Shown here: positions 42,301 through 51,628 of the stretch, in pieces
Position numbering within the stretch: the stretch's first letter is position 1
Layout of the letters: each line of letters starts with the position of its first letter
Origin: Rhodothermales bacterium
GTDB lineage: Bacteria > Bacteroidota > Rhodothermia > Rhodothermales > UBA10348
Direction of reading: 5' to 3'
NCBI GenBank assembly: GCA_017643395.1
Contig: JAEPNP010000004.1
Location: forward strand, 62,001-126,000
Length of the DNA stretch: 64,000 nucleotides
Program-made: the position numbers and the translations under genes
Notes under the pieces: generated by a model
Databases searched by the model: none
What the model saw: only the letters and a program-made list of their open reading frames with translations
What the model was told of the DNA's origin: nothing

Positions 42301-42726
42301 GGCCTGCACCTGCACGATATGCGCGAACTCGTGTGTGATCACATTGCGCAGCCACGCGTGTGCGCCGCGCAGGGGCGTATTCAGTGCCGGGGCCCAGATC
42401 TCAATCAGGTTGTCGAAAAAGTAGGCTGCGCCGTTGGAGTAGTCCTCAAAGTCCTTGAGCACGATGGAAACCTTCGTGTCCGGCTCCAGGCCGTACAGCT
42501 CGGTCATAGGTCCGTAGATCTCCTCGGCGATACGTGCCGTGACCTGGGCAGAGCGCGACGAGCCGCTCCCGTCCGGATCCGCGTGGAAATGCACCAGAAA
42601 GTGCTCCGTCTCGATGGTGTACCAGTCGAGATCGGAGCGCACATAGTCGTACAGGTTGGGAGAGACCTGTGCAGCAGCCGGCAGCGCGCTCCAGATGAGC
42701 GCCATGAATGCAAAGAACCGCCTCAT
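39391..42726 (-). CDS. Peptidase-MA-like HEXXH protein with beta-propeller and C-terminal barrel
   Basis: The 1111-residue protein has a signal peptide (about 1-20), then a gluzincin-like domain: THEFAHIVQVQ (HEXXH, residues 132-136) and, about 55 residues on, WLAEGTAQY, whose glutamate fits the third zinc ligand. WD40-like PD40 propeller blades follow at about 300-560 (for example PRFSPDGSRIAWLSNKG, PAWSPDGDRIAAVRQSDG). The C-terminal third looks like an outer-membrane beta-barrel and ends in an aromatic residue (GFDLF). The ATG at 42726 overlaps the TGA of the M6-like gene. It is probably a cell-surface peptidase anchored by its barrel; substrate unknown. Confidence 0.75.
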   Translation of the reverse strand: MRRFFAFMALIWSALPAAAQVSPNLYDYVRSDLDWYTIETEHFLVHFHADPDGSGSSRSAQVTARIAEEIYGPMTELYGLEPDTKVSIVLKDFEDYSNGAAYFFDNLIEIWAPALNTPLRGAHAWLRNVITHEFAHIVQVQASMKSGRRVPFVYLQYLDYEDVRRPDVLYGYPNVIASYPVPVLNNPAWLAEGTAQYQRASLDYDRWDAHRDMILRTRVLAGETLTIEEMGGFYSHTSLERETVYNQGFALSQYLAATYGEQALADVTRSLGQWSNWNFERAARDAVGRDGGDVWQDWVSSLEADYTASMQERMETLVAGRVLEDDGFYNQYPRFSPDGSRIAWLSNKGEDFSRQYLHIMDVASGEEIAEVAFDVAPGHVCALGHRLAGPATGAVTWSPDGGSVVYTRSRETPEGRLFNDLYSYSLEEEKSTRITREQRLSDPAWSPDGDRIAAVRQSDGTTNIVLLDPASGEVAPLTAFASGQQATEPRFSADGAWVYFSQLDRHGYDLARVRAQGGSVEQVLATESDERSPVPSTDGVWFASDRDGIFNLYRLRDGASAPERMTNVVGGAFMPDVAPGGQVAFARYDWDGYSLALLENPQVVGSAPAYTPPRVLTKANTPSANSYDDSDLGPIARETLNLAADSSGVELSGLAWSTDSDRAAELSEYSSVFTSFSFLPVLRLDRYVSRKRSRTDVRIKDRTRGETLLRNTKIGAYAASREIMNGLTMFGGLLLAPGSRAAESPADFFSPSSLLKLERDLFLQFELRRSLGILDKRWAPQWSLELFNVRRNVENGLSIEEFPCTACYPDTTLADLAYNLWEVDLAARSKINRALLLEAGVRYSPYRVTTERFFSKELAQAIPETSSRYFIGRSVRLKAYFEAFEPHRHMDVVPEGIKVEATLERERGRLLEEFDVEDGILTPVYTSDAITRLTLDARVARHLVRRPLPHGISARVRTSMVLGGEVNDFYDDYIGGLTGARGYPFYALGGNRTAWAQMAYTFPLLPRIDRQMGFLYADKLFARVYADAVSAWRGAFPGAGSIRKDVGAELRLGLGSFYLLPTAVFVSGTYGLDTFDFQLDDGFVTPDGQSTVQYGGGVQWHVGVLFGFDLF

Positions 42727-45700
42727 CGCATCACCGCCACTTTGATCAGCTGGTCCTCGGTCCGGCCATCGGTAGAGGTGGCCCGCACGCGCGCGAAGTA
42801 GACGCCGCTTTCGGCGTCGGTGCGCCACTCCAGCTCGGACGGCACTTCGGCCGGGGCCATGTCCAGCTCCAGCGTATCGATCTCGCGGCCAGACGCATCG
42901 AGAATGCGCACTGAGATCGCGCAGTCGACGGTCGGAAATACGCGAAATCGCGTCACGCCGTCCCGGATCGGATTCGGCCAATTGTACGTTTCTCCGGGCA
43001 CGAGCACCGCTTCCGTTTCGAGCAACGTGGTGGTAAACGGGGCGGTTTCGCCGTAGGACGAGTTGCCGAGATTGCCGAGTGCTCGCGGGCCTCGAAGCAG
43101 GCCAAATCGGTTTGTGCCGAAGCTCACGATCTGCCCATCGCCACTGAGCACGGCCAGATGCACGCGCTCCGGCGCTTCGTCGTTGAGCCGGAAGGCAGGG
43201 CCGGCGCCTGCAGCCGTGCCAACCGAAAGCGGGAATCCGTCCGGCTGCCGGTCTGTCCCGGGCTGGTAGGCGTCCAGCTGCCCATCGCGGGATACGGCAA
43301 GAATGGTGATCGCGTCTGCGTCCTCGGCTGATTCCAGAACGATGGGAAATCCGACAATCCCCTGCCGGAGCCGAATCGGGAATCCTCGGGCCACGGCGCC
43401 CGTGCGAGAGAACGCCCACAAGTGCCCCTCATCCGGCACCAGGGCGTCAAGAAGCCCGTCATTGTCGACGTCCGCAAGGGCTACGCGACCCGAGATCGGC
43501 CCCTCAAACCGGCCGTCCACCCGCACCGAGAAGCTGCGCGAAGTCCCGTCCGGCAGCAACATGCGTAGTGACGACGACTCCGGGTCCGGCACCACGCCCA
43601 TCAGACCCTCCCGGTCGCTGGCAAATTGTGGCCGGAGCCCCGATTGCGGATTCACGGGCTCAAATGTCCACTGCACCTGATCCTCCAGGTCCCGCACCTC
43701 GGAGGTCAGCACACGCAGCTGGCGGGTGGCAGACAACTGGATGATGCCCAGGACCGGCGCGGGTTGTGGCTGCATGCCGTTGCTGGAAAGCACCAAGGGA
43801 CCCATGGGCCCATCCACGCCTACGGCCAGACCTGTGCCACGGGGACCCACGAAACCCACCACGGGAGTTGTCGCCTCGGTATAGACGCCCGGGCCGAAGG
43901 TCGGGCCCTGGATCACGCCGCCGCCCCCGGTCACCCCGCGAAATGCCACGCCCCCGTCCACCGGGCCGAACGCCCAGATGGCATTGCCGGCGATGGCTGG
44001 CTCTGCGGCACTGAGCCCTTCGAGCCGACCGATCTCCGTGTTGTCCGCAAACAGGGAAAGCACTCCCTGTCGGGCAGACCACGCGAGCAGGCCGTTCAGC
44101 CCGACAAAACGCACCACCGAGGGCCCCACAAAGGAGGATTCGGGCGATGGGACCTGCACCGTACCCAGGGGCACCAGTCCACTCTGGGTCGGTCGCGCAA
44201 AAGAAACGGTCATCTCACGCCCGGGGGCACTAAACCCGGACAGCTCCACAAACCCCGGTCCGCCATCGTTGGCCGTAGCGGCAGGCTGTGTATCCGGCCC
44301 AAACCGGTTCTGGTACAGACTGACCTCGCGTCCGCTGGAGGTGATGGTGACGACCGGATTGCCTTCGTACCAGAAGTCGAACGGGCTGCCGAGATCGAAA
44401 CTCGGTCCAAAGAGTCCGCCAACAGGGAATCCGATGTCCTGGGCCCCGTCGGCCTCCTCCAGGTCGACGCCCCGGCGCCCCGCGTCGGCGTTCACACTGT
44501 TGTCGGCCAGGTTGGCCGCGATGACGCGCTCGTCGATGTGCCAGATCAGCGCACCCCCAATCAGCGGCACGTTGTCTTCATCCTTCCCGCCCGGCAGCGC
44601 AAAATCGTACTGGTCCACAGACACCACCACGCCGCCGGGAAAGCCGCTTACCGTAGCGCTATTGAAGGTCTCATCGCCATTGGGGAAGCGCACCTCGGAA
44701 ACGACGCCGTCCTTCCAGACCTGCATGCGCACGCCGTCCTGCTCCGGGTCGCGATGCCGGTTCTCGACCAGAAAGTACTCGGCGGGGGAAATGCTGGCCC
44801 GAGCCTGATCCGAACCCGAAGGGTCCCCGGCATAGCTGAGCCGAATCGGGAAGCCAGGCACCATCTCTACAGGGTCGGCCCAGCCCAGGTAGTATTTGGT
44901 CCAGGCCGTCGGCTCGGGAGGAAAGAGGCCCGAGAAGGCAAAAATTCCCAGGCCGTCCATGAGACCGAACGGACCGATGGCACTCTTGCCGGTCTTCGTG
45001 TCGAAGAGATCCGGAACGCCGAGATAGTTGAAGAAACTGGCGGCGAGCAGCCCGTTGACCGAGAACTCGGCCAGGAAGTTCTCTCCCGCCAGGGCATTGA
45101 ACCCCTGCCGGGTCTCCGTGCGGGGTACGATGATGCCGTGATTCACGGGCACGCCCAGCACACTCGGTCGAGCGCGCGGATCCAGGCGATCCAGGGCGGC
45201 CTGGTCAAAGTACAGTGACGGAAGATCCTCCGGGGTTTTGTCCAGCGTGGTGCCGACCAGTTCCAGGTCCCTTCCAACACCGGCGTGGAGGATCAGGAAG
45301 GCCGTATTGTCCGCGCTCAGGGCCGGAAGTCCGGCGAACCAGGCCGGATCAGCCATGGACCAGGCTTCGGTGGAAAGTCTGGCCAGTTTGGCCAGTTCCG
45401 CGTCCGAGTCCGAATCGGGGCCCGTCGGGCTGTAGTCTCCCATGGTGCCGGAGACACGCACCACGCCCGGCAGCAGCCAGGTATCGACGACAGTCTGGCC
45501 GTCCGACACCCGCGCCACGTAGTCTTCCAGGAAGGCGAGGTGGGCCGAGAAATAGCCCTCGTTGTGCGGCAGGGGATCGATGGACGGGGTCATGCCGTCG
45601 GTAAACAGGGGGCCGGCGAAGGTCCCATCGCCTGTTGTGAACCGCGTGGTGTCCGGCTGAAACTCCACTCGCAGCGCTACCACGTTGTAGTGCGGCCTGG

Positions 45701-45887
45701 CGAGGCGGCGGAACGTGGTGCCGGCGGCCGCTCCCGCGGCCTCCACCCCCGCCGCGGCCCGCAGGCGGGCCGTGTCGGGCTGCAGCCGGGCCTGGCCGGA
45801 GGCGCCGGACACAAACGCGGTGCTGCTCGCCAAGGCAAGCAGCACCGGGATTGTCAGGCGCCTGAAGAGGGGACGTCGAAGACGCAA
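42723..45887 (-). CDS. M6-peptidase-like secreted protein lacking the zinc site, with type IX sorting domain
   Basis: The 1054-residue protein has a signal peptide, then an M6 (immune-inhibitor-A-like) scaffold. VALRVEFQPDTTRF, YLGVPDLFDT and GPFGLMDGLG are the expected M6 landmarks, but the HEFGH motif is ASFFN (residues 283-287), so both histidines and the glutamate are gone. A beta-rich region with FG-GAP/propeller-like repeats (VALADVDNDGLLDALVPD) follows. The final 90 residues (YNWPNPIRDGVTRFRVF to DQLIKVAVMR) form a type IX sorting domain. It follows porV by five bases. A non-catalytic surface adhesin or inhibitor-like role is inferred. Confidence 0.78.
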   Translation of the reverse strand: MRLRRPLFRRLTIPVLLALASSTAFVSGASGQARLQPDTARLRAAAGVEAAGAAAGTTFRRLARPHYNVVALRVEFQPDTTRFTTGDGTFAGPLFTDGMTPSIDPLPHNEGYFSAHLAFLEDYVARVSDGQTVVDTWLLPGVVRVSGTMGDYSPTGPDSDSDAELAKLARLSTEAWSMADPAWFAGLPALSADNTAFLILHAGVGRDLELVGTTLDKTPEDLPSLYFDQAALDRLDPRARPSVLGVPVNHGIIVPRTETRQGFNALAGENFLAEFSVNGLLAASFFNYLGVPDLFDTKTGKSAIGPFGLMDGLGIFAFSGLFPPEPTAWTKYYLGWADPVEMVPGFPIRLSYAGDPSGSDQARASISPAEYFLVENRHRDPEQDGVRMQVWKDGVVSEVRFPNGDETFNSATVSGFPGGVVVSVDQYDFALPGGKDEDNVPLIGGALIWHIDERVIAANLADNSVNADAGRRGVDLEEADGAQDIGFPVGGLFGPSFDLGSPFDFWYEGNPVVTITSSGREVSLYQNRFGPDTQPAATANDGGPGFVELSGFSAPGREMTVSFARPTQSGLVPLGTVQVPSPESSFVGPSVVRFVGLNGLLAWSARQGVLSLFADNTEIGRLEGLSAAEPAIAGNAIWAFGPVDGGVAFRGVTGGGGVIQGPTFGPGVYTEATTPVVGFVGPRGTGLAVGVDGPMGPLVLSSNGMQPQPAPVLGIIQLSATRQLRVLTSEVRDLEDQVQWTFEPVNPQSGLRPQFASDREGLMGVVPDPESSSLRMLLPDGTSRSFSVRVDGRFEGPISGRVALADVDNDGLLDALVPDEGHLWAFSRTGAVARGFPIRLRQGIVGFPIVLESAEDADAITILAVSRDGQLDAYQPGTDRQPDGFPLSVGTAAGAGPAFRLNDEAPERVHLAVLSGDGQIVSFGTNRFGLLRGPRALGNLGNSSYGETAPFTTTLLETEAVLVPGETYNWPNPIRDGVTRFRVFPTVDCAISVRILDASGREIDTLELDMAPAEVPSELEWRTDAESGVYFARVRATSTDGRTEDQLIKVAVMR

Positions 45888-45892
45888 CGGGC

Positions 45893-47074
45893 CTACCGGC
45901 CGAAGTTGATCAGCAGCGAGAACCGCATTGTATTTGCCAGCGGGGAGTTCTCCTCGAGGGCATAGATGTAGGAGAAGTCGATACCGATGATGTTGTATCG
46001 AACGCCGGAGCCCAGCGTCATGAACTTCCGATTCCCGTTGTACGGGTTCTCGTAGAAGTACCCGCCGCGAATGGCAAACAGGTTGTTGTACCAGTACTCG
46101 AGACCGGCACCGATGGTCATCTGGTCGAGAACGCCAAGCGTTTCCAGTTCGGCCTGCGACTCATTCAGTGCGTTGGTCTGGACCTCGATCGGGCTCCAGG
46201 AACTGAAGATGGCCTTGTAGAAGGGATCCGCCTCCCGGCCGGTGGAATCTGAATCCGAGTAGTGGATGAGGTCCTTGTTGAAGTCCGTCACCAGGGTCAG
46301 CGAGTTGTACTCGTCGAAGTCCATGGTGAACGCGTAACCGAGGCGCAGATTGGTCGGGATGGGGTCCGCTTGATCGTTGTCCGAATACTGGATCTTCGGG
46401 CCCATGTTGGCCAGGTTGAAGCCGAGAGACAGCTGACCTTTGGTGCTGCCCATGTTGAACTTGCGCGTCCTGTAGAGACCTGCGAGGTCGAACGACGTGG
46501 ATACGCCGGCCTTGGTCTCCTGTGCACCTACCACCTGCCCGGGGGCGAGGTTGGAGTAGATGAAGCGCAGGCTCGTACCGAGGCCAAATCGCTCGGTGAG
46601 CTTCACGCCGTACGACGCGCCCAGCGCCAGGTCATACGACTTGAACGTGCCGGTCGGGTTGTTCTGCGCATCACGACCCTCATGCTCCCCAAGGAACAGG
46701 TAGGTCAGATGGGCGCCGAACGTGCCCCAACCCGGGACATGATGTTTGGCGGTCAGGTACTCGTAGAACAGACCGGCATTGAACTCCGGCAGCCAGTTCG
46801 AGTGCGTGATCGCGGCTTCGGTGCCTTCCTGGAAGGCAAGTCCGGCCGGATTCCAGAAAATTGCGCTGGCGTTGTCAGCGAGTGCGACGCCCGCGTTACC
46901 CATACCCGCGGCACGGGAGTCAGGCTCGATTTTCAAGAAGACCACCGCGGATCCGCCCACCTGGGCAGCAGCGGTGCCGGCAAGAACTCCGGCTGAAAGC
47001 ACGAGGGCTACAGCAAGCAGCGTCAGGCGCACCGGAAAGGGGCGTTTGGCTGCTGTATGCTTCAAAAAGGACAT
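45893..47074 (-). CDS. porV: Type IX secretion outer-membrane protein PorV (LptO)
   Basis: The 393-residue FadL-like outer-membrane barrel shuttles cargo from the SprA translocon to the PorU attachment complex. The start after the signal peptide, VVFLKIEPDSRAAGMGNAGVALADNASAIFWNPAG, is the hallmark of the PorV/PorQ family, and the C-terminus ends in a beta strand (MRFSLLINFGR). Location directly after porU is the common order in Bacteroidota. Translation begins 83 bases after porU; the spacer has a small AGGCGA/TCGCCT hairpin. Confidence 0.95.
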   Translation of the reverse strand: MSFLKHTAAKRPFPVRLTLLAVALVLSAGVLAGTAAAQVGGSAVVFLKIEPDSRAAGMGNAGVALADNASAIFWNPAGLAFQEGTEAAITHSNWLPEFNAGLFYEYLTAKHHVPGWGTFGAHLTYLFLGEHEGRDAQNNPTGTFKSYDLALGASYGVKLTERFGLGTSLRFIYSNLAPGQVVGAQETKAGVSTSFDLAGLYRTRKFNMGSTKGQLSLGFNLANMGPKIQYSDNDQADPIPTNLRLGYAFTMDFDEYNSLTLVTDFNKDLIHYSDSDSTGREADPFYKAIFSSWSPIEVQTNALNESQAELETLGVLDQMTIGAGLEYWYNNLFAIRGGYFYENPYNGNRKFMTLGSGVRYNIIGIDFSYIYALEENSPLANTMRFSLLINFGR

Positions 47075-47157
47075 GTCGTTCGGATCGACTGGTTGTTCAC
47101 GTGGCCGAGGCGATCAGGGTCGCCTGTTCGTATCAAGCTCGATGCGTTTCCTCTCTC

Positions 47158-50100
47158 TTAGCGAATTACGGCCAGTTTCTCGACGACTTCGGAGGTCTGG
47201 GTCGTTCCGTCGGGTTGATCCACTTCCACGCGTAACTGGTAGAGGTAGATCCCCGTCGCAATGCGATCCAGGTCGTCGTCCATTCCGTCCCACAAGATCT
47301 GTACCGGTCCCGAGTTGAGAACACCGCCCGGCAAGGCGGTTTCTTCGGCGATTGTCTTGATGGGCGTACCGTTCAGGGTAAAAATCCGAACCCGAACCCG
47401 AGCAGGCGTGCCTGGCGCCTGGTTGTGTTCAAACACAAACCGCGTACGGCGGCTCATGGGGTTGGGATAGTTATACACGTTGGCGAGGCGCAGTACCTCA
47501 TCCTGCCGAACCACAAAGTCGAGTTCGGCCGTTGCGGAATTGTTGAGTACGTCCCAGGCACGCACTGAAAGGCGGCCCGGACCTTCGCCCTCAAGCTCGA
47601 GCGGCCAGCGGATCTCGCCCTCCTGGTACGAATCCGGAGCACTCTCAAATGCCGCGCTGATGTCTTCGGCACCGGACTCGTCTCCGTTGACGACCAGCAG
47701 TACTTCGTGCCCTACTCCGGCCCCGACGGTATTGATGCCGCTTTCGTCGTAGAGCCTGACGATCAGTTCGGTGTCTGCCGGCGTCGTGGAGCCGGCCGTA
47801 AACGTCGTGTCGTTCAGGAACAGGCGCATGGAAGGCCCGGCCGCGTCATTTGGCGGGTTGTCCGATGTGCCCCCGACCAGCAGGCGCTCCGTAAAGCCGA
47901 TGCCGTGTTCGGTGGCCGACCGCGCGTAGGTGGAAATGCGACCGGCAAGATTGCTGTACGAGATGTCCTTCGGCACCACAAACGTGGCGCTCCATCGGCC
48001 TTGCGTGGCAGTCACCTGACCGCGCCAGATCAGGTCCTCGCGGATCTCGTAGTACGGGCGCGGCATGCGGCGCTGCTTGACGAGCGGCACGTTGCGTTCG
48101 GCATCGAACACCGTTACCTGCACTAAACCGTCAAACGTGGGGTCCGGCGCGCCGAAAGCGTCGAGCACCGACCCTTCCACGGTCACCCGGTCCAGAGCGC
48201 GCAGACGCCCGTCGGTTGTGGCCAGCTCCGTACCGTTCAGTCGCTCCACAGCCACCTGCCGCGTCGGCAGGCCCAGGCGCATGGAGGGGTCACCAAGCAG
48301 GTTGAACTTGCGGCTGTTGCCCTGGAGGCCGACCGGCGTGTTCTTGGTCAGCTGGAGCGCATCGCCCAGTCGCCTCGGCAGTCCATCCTCGGCCTCTCGG
48401 AAGAGTTCGATGTTGAGGGCGCGGTTCAGGCCCGCGTTCAGCGATGTGGTATCTCCGCTGGTGTAGACCAGGCGCACCGTGGTAAGCAGCGCCACGGCGC
48501 CACCCTCAGGATTCAGCAGCAGCGCCTCAGCCCCTGACTGGTCGTTCTGCAAGTCCCACCAACCAAACGAGCACGTGGCGGTCACGAAAACGGCCAGCTT
48601 GTCCTTGTTGGTCAGGGCGATTGCGTCTTCCTTGGTGAAGATCTCTTCCTGCGCCAGGCCCTCCGGCCCGCCGTGGCCACTGTAGTTGAACAGGAGCGTG
48701 CCGCGGTTGAGCGCAGCGTTGATCTCCTCCTTGGCGTCCGGAATCCGGAAACCATTCAGAAAGACGCGGTCGAAGCTCTCCGCATACACCTTGCGCACGT
48801 TGATCTCTGGATAGAGCCCCCCGCGAATGAGTTCGGCTACCTGATCCACGTTCTGCACGTGCAGGTCGGCATCGTCCTGCTGACCAGTCTGTCCGGTCGG
48901 TCCGTCATCTGCCACGAATACGTACTCAGTGCGCCAGGATCCGAACGTTTCCGGGGACTCATAGCGGCGGATTTTGTCAACCAGCATGCGGGCTTCGGCC
49001 AGCGATTGCGCCGGCAGTCGACCCACGCCGATGTCCACGCGCTCGAACGACGAGGCGAAGTACGTGGTGTATCGCCAGATCCCCTCGTTCGGCGACAGCA
49101 GGCCGAAGTAGTCGTCACTGGAGTATGTGGCGTCCGTATTCAACGACTCCTCCGTCTCAAACGGGAAGACCCAGTTCTCCAGCGACCCCTCACGGGTCGC
49201 CAGACCACGGAAGTCGTAGTGTCCGTCACCAAACAGCAGGCCGTAGCGCAGCGTCTGGTCCTCGGTTGGTCCGCGGTCATACAGGAAACGGAAATAGTCC
49301 CGCACCGCCCGCATGTCCGGGATGCCTCCGGAAAACTCGTTGTAAATGTGGGCCGTCTGAGCAACGACCACCTCCAGCCCGTCCGCACGACGCATCTCCG
49401 CCAGCTCTTCGGCCGCCTCGAGGAATTCGGGAGGGGTCACGATGGCCAGGCCCGGGAATCCGGTAAGTCCGTGCAGATTCTGATTGGGCACGCCGGCGAT
49501 CAGTTCGGCCTGCAGTGGACGCGCCGCGGACTCCACAAACGCGACCAATTCGCGTGGCCGCTCGCCCTCGGACCGATCGATGCGCACGTGGTTGACGCCC
49601 ACAAAATCCTCCTGGCCGAGCTCTCGGATAAGGCGGGGATCGGTCACATCCCAGATGAACGGACGACCCGAAAAGCCCGAGAACTCCAGCACATGGGGCC
49701 CGGTGACATCGTCCGGTGCGGCGACTCGCAGGTAGCCGGTGCTGCCATCGAGCGCCTGCGGATAGAACGCCTGCACGTAGTCAATGGCGGCCTGCGGCTC
49801 GTTGATCTGATCCAACAGGCGCACCGTCAGGTCCAGAGCCCTCCCGGCTGACAGCGAGTGCGTGAACGTAGTCGTGGCCGGCGAAGCGGCGGGCTGCTCC
49901 GAGCGGTCCACAATAATGGAGGGAGCCAGCTGCTGCGCGATGACCTGGCCCCCGGACTCATAGTTGAGCATCGCTCGCGGATTGGACGCTATCGCCGAGC
50001 GTGCGCGATACACGACCTCTCCCGCTTGCAGGCCCGGAGGCGTCACGTTGTCCAGCAGCCGACGGGTCCCCTGCGCCCGAATGGCGTTGCTCATCCAGTC

Positions 50101-51129
50101 AGAACCGGATTCGTGGTCCCTGCTCCAGATCTGCTCCTCAAAATCGACGACGTGACGACCCGTGACTGAGGAAAGCACCGGCATGTTGCCGGCGGATACG
50201 AACGGAGCCGTGCTGATGCGGGCACCAGGACCGGAGCCGACTTTCAGGAAATAGGCATTCTCGACAGAGTATGGATGCACCGTGTGCTGCCATCCGGAGG
50301 CATCCCAGGACCAGGAAATCGGACCGGCGGCATAAAACAGGAGCACATCGCCCGAATCGAACCGGCCGTCCCCTCCGCCGCGCACCAGTACCGGATTTTC
50401 GGCCAGATCCGCAATGCGGGGATCGCTGTTCAGGGCCGGCACCGGTGCGCCTCCATTGCCGAAGATCTGCAGGTTGTTCGGCTCGATCTGATCCGGGTTG
50501 AGTCCGATCGCCGAAAGCAGGGCACGATCGATGCGGTAGATGCCCTCCTCCGTGATCGGGATGCGATAGACCGTGCCATCGGCCAGTACGCTGCGGGTGA
50601 TCTGCAGATGAGGATTCGAGATGCCGCCCGTGACCCGCGCGGACGGTTGCTGCACGCCCGTTACGCGAATGGCGAGCGAATGGTAGCGACGTACGGTTCC
50701 GGTGCCAGGGTCATAGGTCGCGGCCGGTCCGATCACGGACGCCACGGCACGCTTGCGATACATGCCCGGGGCCTCGACACGCGCTTCGGTGGAAGGACCT
50801 GCAAGAGCCTCGGGGCCCGCAGGGAGCCGGATCTCGTCGAATCCCGCTCCGGTCACGCGCACGGATGGCGGCGTCAGCGACGGCAGATCCACGAGCTCCG
50901 TGACCTCCAGCATGCCCCCGGCGATGCGCGCCAGATCATGCCGTCCCATCACCTGGACCTCGAGCGAATCCACCGTCTCGCGCAGCGTGCGCGGCCAGGT
51001 CATGGAAAACCGCACCTCCAGTTCGGAATCCGACAGCCAGACCACTTCCGACGAGGCCTGCTGGGCCTGCGCCGGAATCGGGGCCATGGCCCACAGGGCT
51101 ACCAGAAAAAAAACGGCCGTACGCAGCAC
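47158..51129 (-). CDS. porU: Type IX secretion sortase PorU (C25-family peptidase)
   Basis: The 1323-residue C25 (gingipain-like) protease removes the C-terminal signal of type IX cargo and attaches the product to the surface. The catalytic pair is present: FNYSGHGGPEGLAQ (His) and FVTATCSFGWWD (Cys). It has its own sorting domain at the C-terminus (NVYNYPNPMSRRTRFVF and LPGGVLNSGPVQILWDG). I placed the start at the GTG 51129 because it gives an ideal signal peptide (MLRTAVFFLVALWAMAPIPAQAQ). In-frame ATGs at 51252 and 51354 would put 41-75 residues before it; the latter overlaps the stop of the upstream gene (ATGA) and may reflect coupling. Confidence 0.93.
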   Translation of the reverse strand: MLRTAVFFLVALWAMAPIPAQAQQASSEVVWLSDSELEVRFSMTWPRTLRETVDSLEVQVMGRHDLARIAGGMLEVTELVDLPSLTPPSVRVTGAGFDEIRLPAGPEALAGPSTEARVEAPGMYRKRAVASVIGPAATYDPGTGTVRRYHSLAIRVTGVQQPSARVTGGISNPHLQITRSVLADGTVYRIPITEEGIYRIDRALLSAIGLNPDQIEPNNLQIFGNGGAPVPALNSDPRIADLAENPVLVRGGGDGRFDSGDVLLFYAAGPISWSWDASGWQHTVHPYSVENAYFLKVGSGPGARISTAPFVSAGNMPVLSSVTGRHVVDFEEQIWSRDHESGSDWMSNAIRAQGTRRLLDNVTPPGLQAGEVVYRARSAIASNPRAMLNYESGGQVIAQQLAPSIIVDRSEQPAASPATTTFTHSLSAGRALDLTVRLLDQINEPQAAIDYVQAFYPQALDGSTGYLRVAAPDDVTGPHVLEFSGFSGRPFIWDVTDPRLIRELGQEDFVGVNHVRIDRSEGERPRELVAFVESAARPLQAELIAGVPNQNLHGLTGFPGLAIVTPPEFLEAAEELAEMRRADGLEVVVAQTAHIYNEFSGGIPDMRAVRDYFRFLYDRGPTEDQTLRYGLLFGDGHYDFRGLATREGSLENWVFPFETEESLNTDATYSSDDYFGLLSPNEGIWRYTTYFASSFERVDIGVGRLPAQSLAEARMLVDKIRRYESPETFGSWRTEYVFVADDGPTGQTGQQDDADLHVQNVDQVAELIRGGLYPEINVRKVYAESFDRVFLNGFRIPDAKEEINAALNRGTLLFNYSGHGGPEGLAQEEIFTKEDAIALTNKDKLAVFVTATCSFGWWDLQNDQSGAEALLLNPEGGAVALLTTVRLVYTSGDTTSLNAGLNRALNIELFREAEDGLPRRLGDALQLTKNTPVGLQGNSRKFNLLGDPSMRLGLPTRQVAVERLNGTELATTDGRLRALDRVTVEGSVLDAFGAPDPTFDGLVQVTVFDAERNVPLVKQRRMPRPYYEIREDLIWRGQVTATQGRWSATFVVPKDISYSNLAGRISTYARSATEHGIGFTERLLVGGTSDNPPNDAAGPSMRLFLNDTTFTAGSTTPADTELIVRLYDESGINTVGAGVGHEVLLVVNGDESGAEDISAAFESAPDSYQEGEIRWPLELEGEGPGRLSVRAWDVLNNSATAELDFVVRQDEVLRLANVYNYPNPMSRRTRFVFEHNQAPGTPARVRVRIFTLNGTPIKTIAEETALPGGVLNSGPVQILWDGMDDDLDRIATGIYLYQLRVEVDQPDGTTQTSEVVEKLAVIR

Positions 51130-51350
51130 GAGACGGATCGGGAGGTTGAGGTCCAGACGTAGTTCGGCGGGCTTCCGGAGACCCGGGCTGCCGAAATTCG
51201 TATCCGTTCGTGCTATAGGCTGCTGGTTCGTAGCGATGACGCTGGCGGGCATCAGATAATACGCGCGATTCCTGCTGGTTCGGGATTCAACGCGGCCGGT
51301 TCTAGCAGAGGCTGCGCGGTTGGTTCCTCCGTTCAGGCGAACGGATGCGC

Positions 51351-51608
51351 TCATTCAGGGCCGTTCTCCAATCGCTCGTCGATCAGTCGGCGGATGGTCA
51401 TCAAATGCTGCATGGGCTGATGAAATCCGGCCAATGCTGCGTGGGCGTCGTCGATGGAGTCCAGCAGTTCCTCGGGCGGTGCTCCGGCCTTGCGGAGCTC
51501 GGCGATGAGCTCGAGGTTTCCCTGCACGATGGCGAGCGGATTGCTGATGTCGTGGTATGCGCGGCCCAGTTCGGCTTTCACGCGGCGCAGGAATTCGGAG
51601 TCAGTCAC
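51351..51608 (-). CDS. Free-standing histidine-kinase dimerisation/phosphoacceptor (HisKA-like) protein
   Basis: The 85-residue protein is almost entirely one two-helix unit. YHDISNPLAIVQGNLELIAEL (H19) matches the H-box of histidine-kinase DHp domains, and a second helix rich in hydrophobic heptads follows. There is no ATP-binding (HATPase_c) domain, receiver or membrane helix. It lies 20 bases after the PAS-sensor gene and overlaps the possible longer start of porU by four bases. It could be a phosphotransfer protein in the manner of Spo0B or ChpT, or a partner fed by a separate kinase domain; this is inference. Confidence 0.75.
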   Translation of the reverse strand: MTDSEFLRRVKAELGRAYHDISNPLAIVQGNLELIAELRKAGAPPEELLDSIDDAHAALAGFHQPMQHLMTIRRLIDERLENGPE

Positions 51609-51628
51609 GGATCAGGTGTTCGTTGCCG

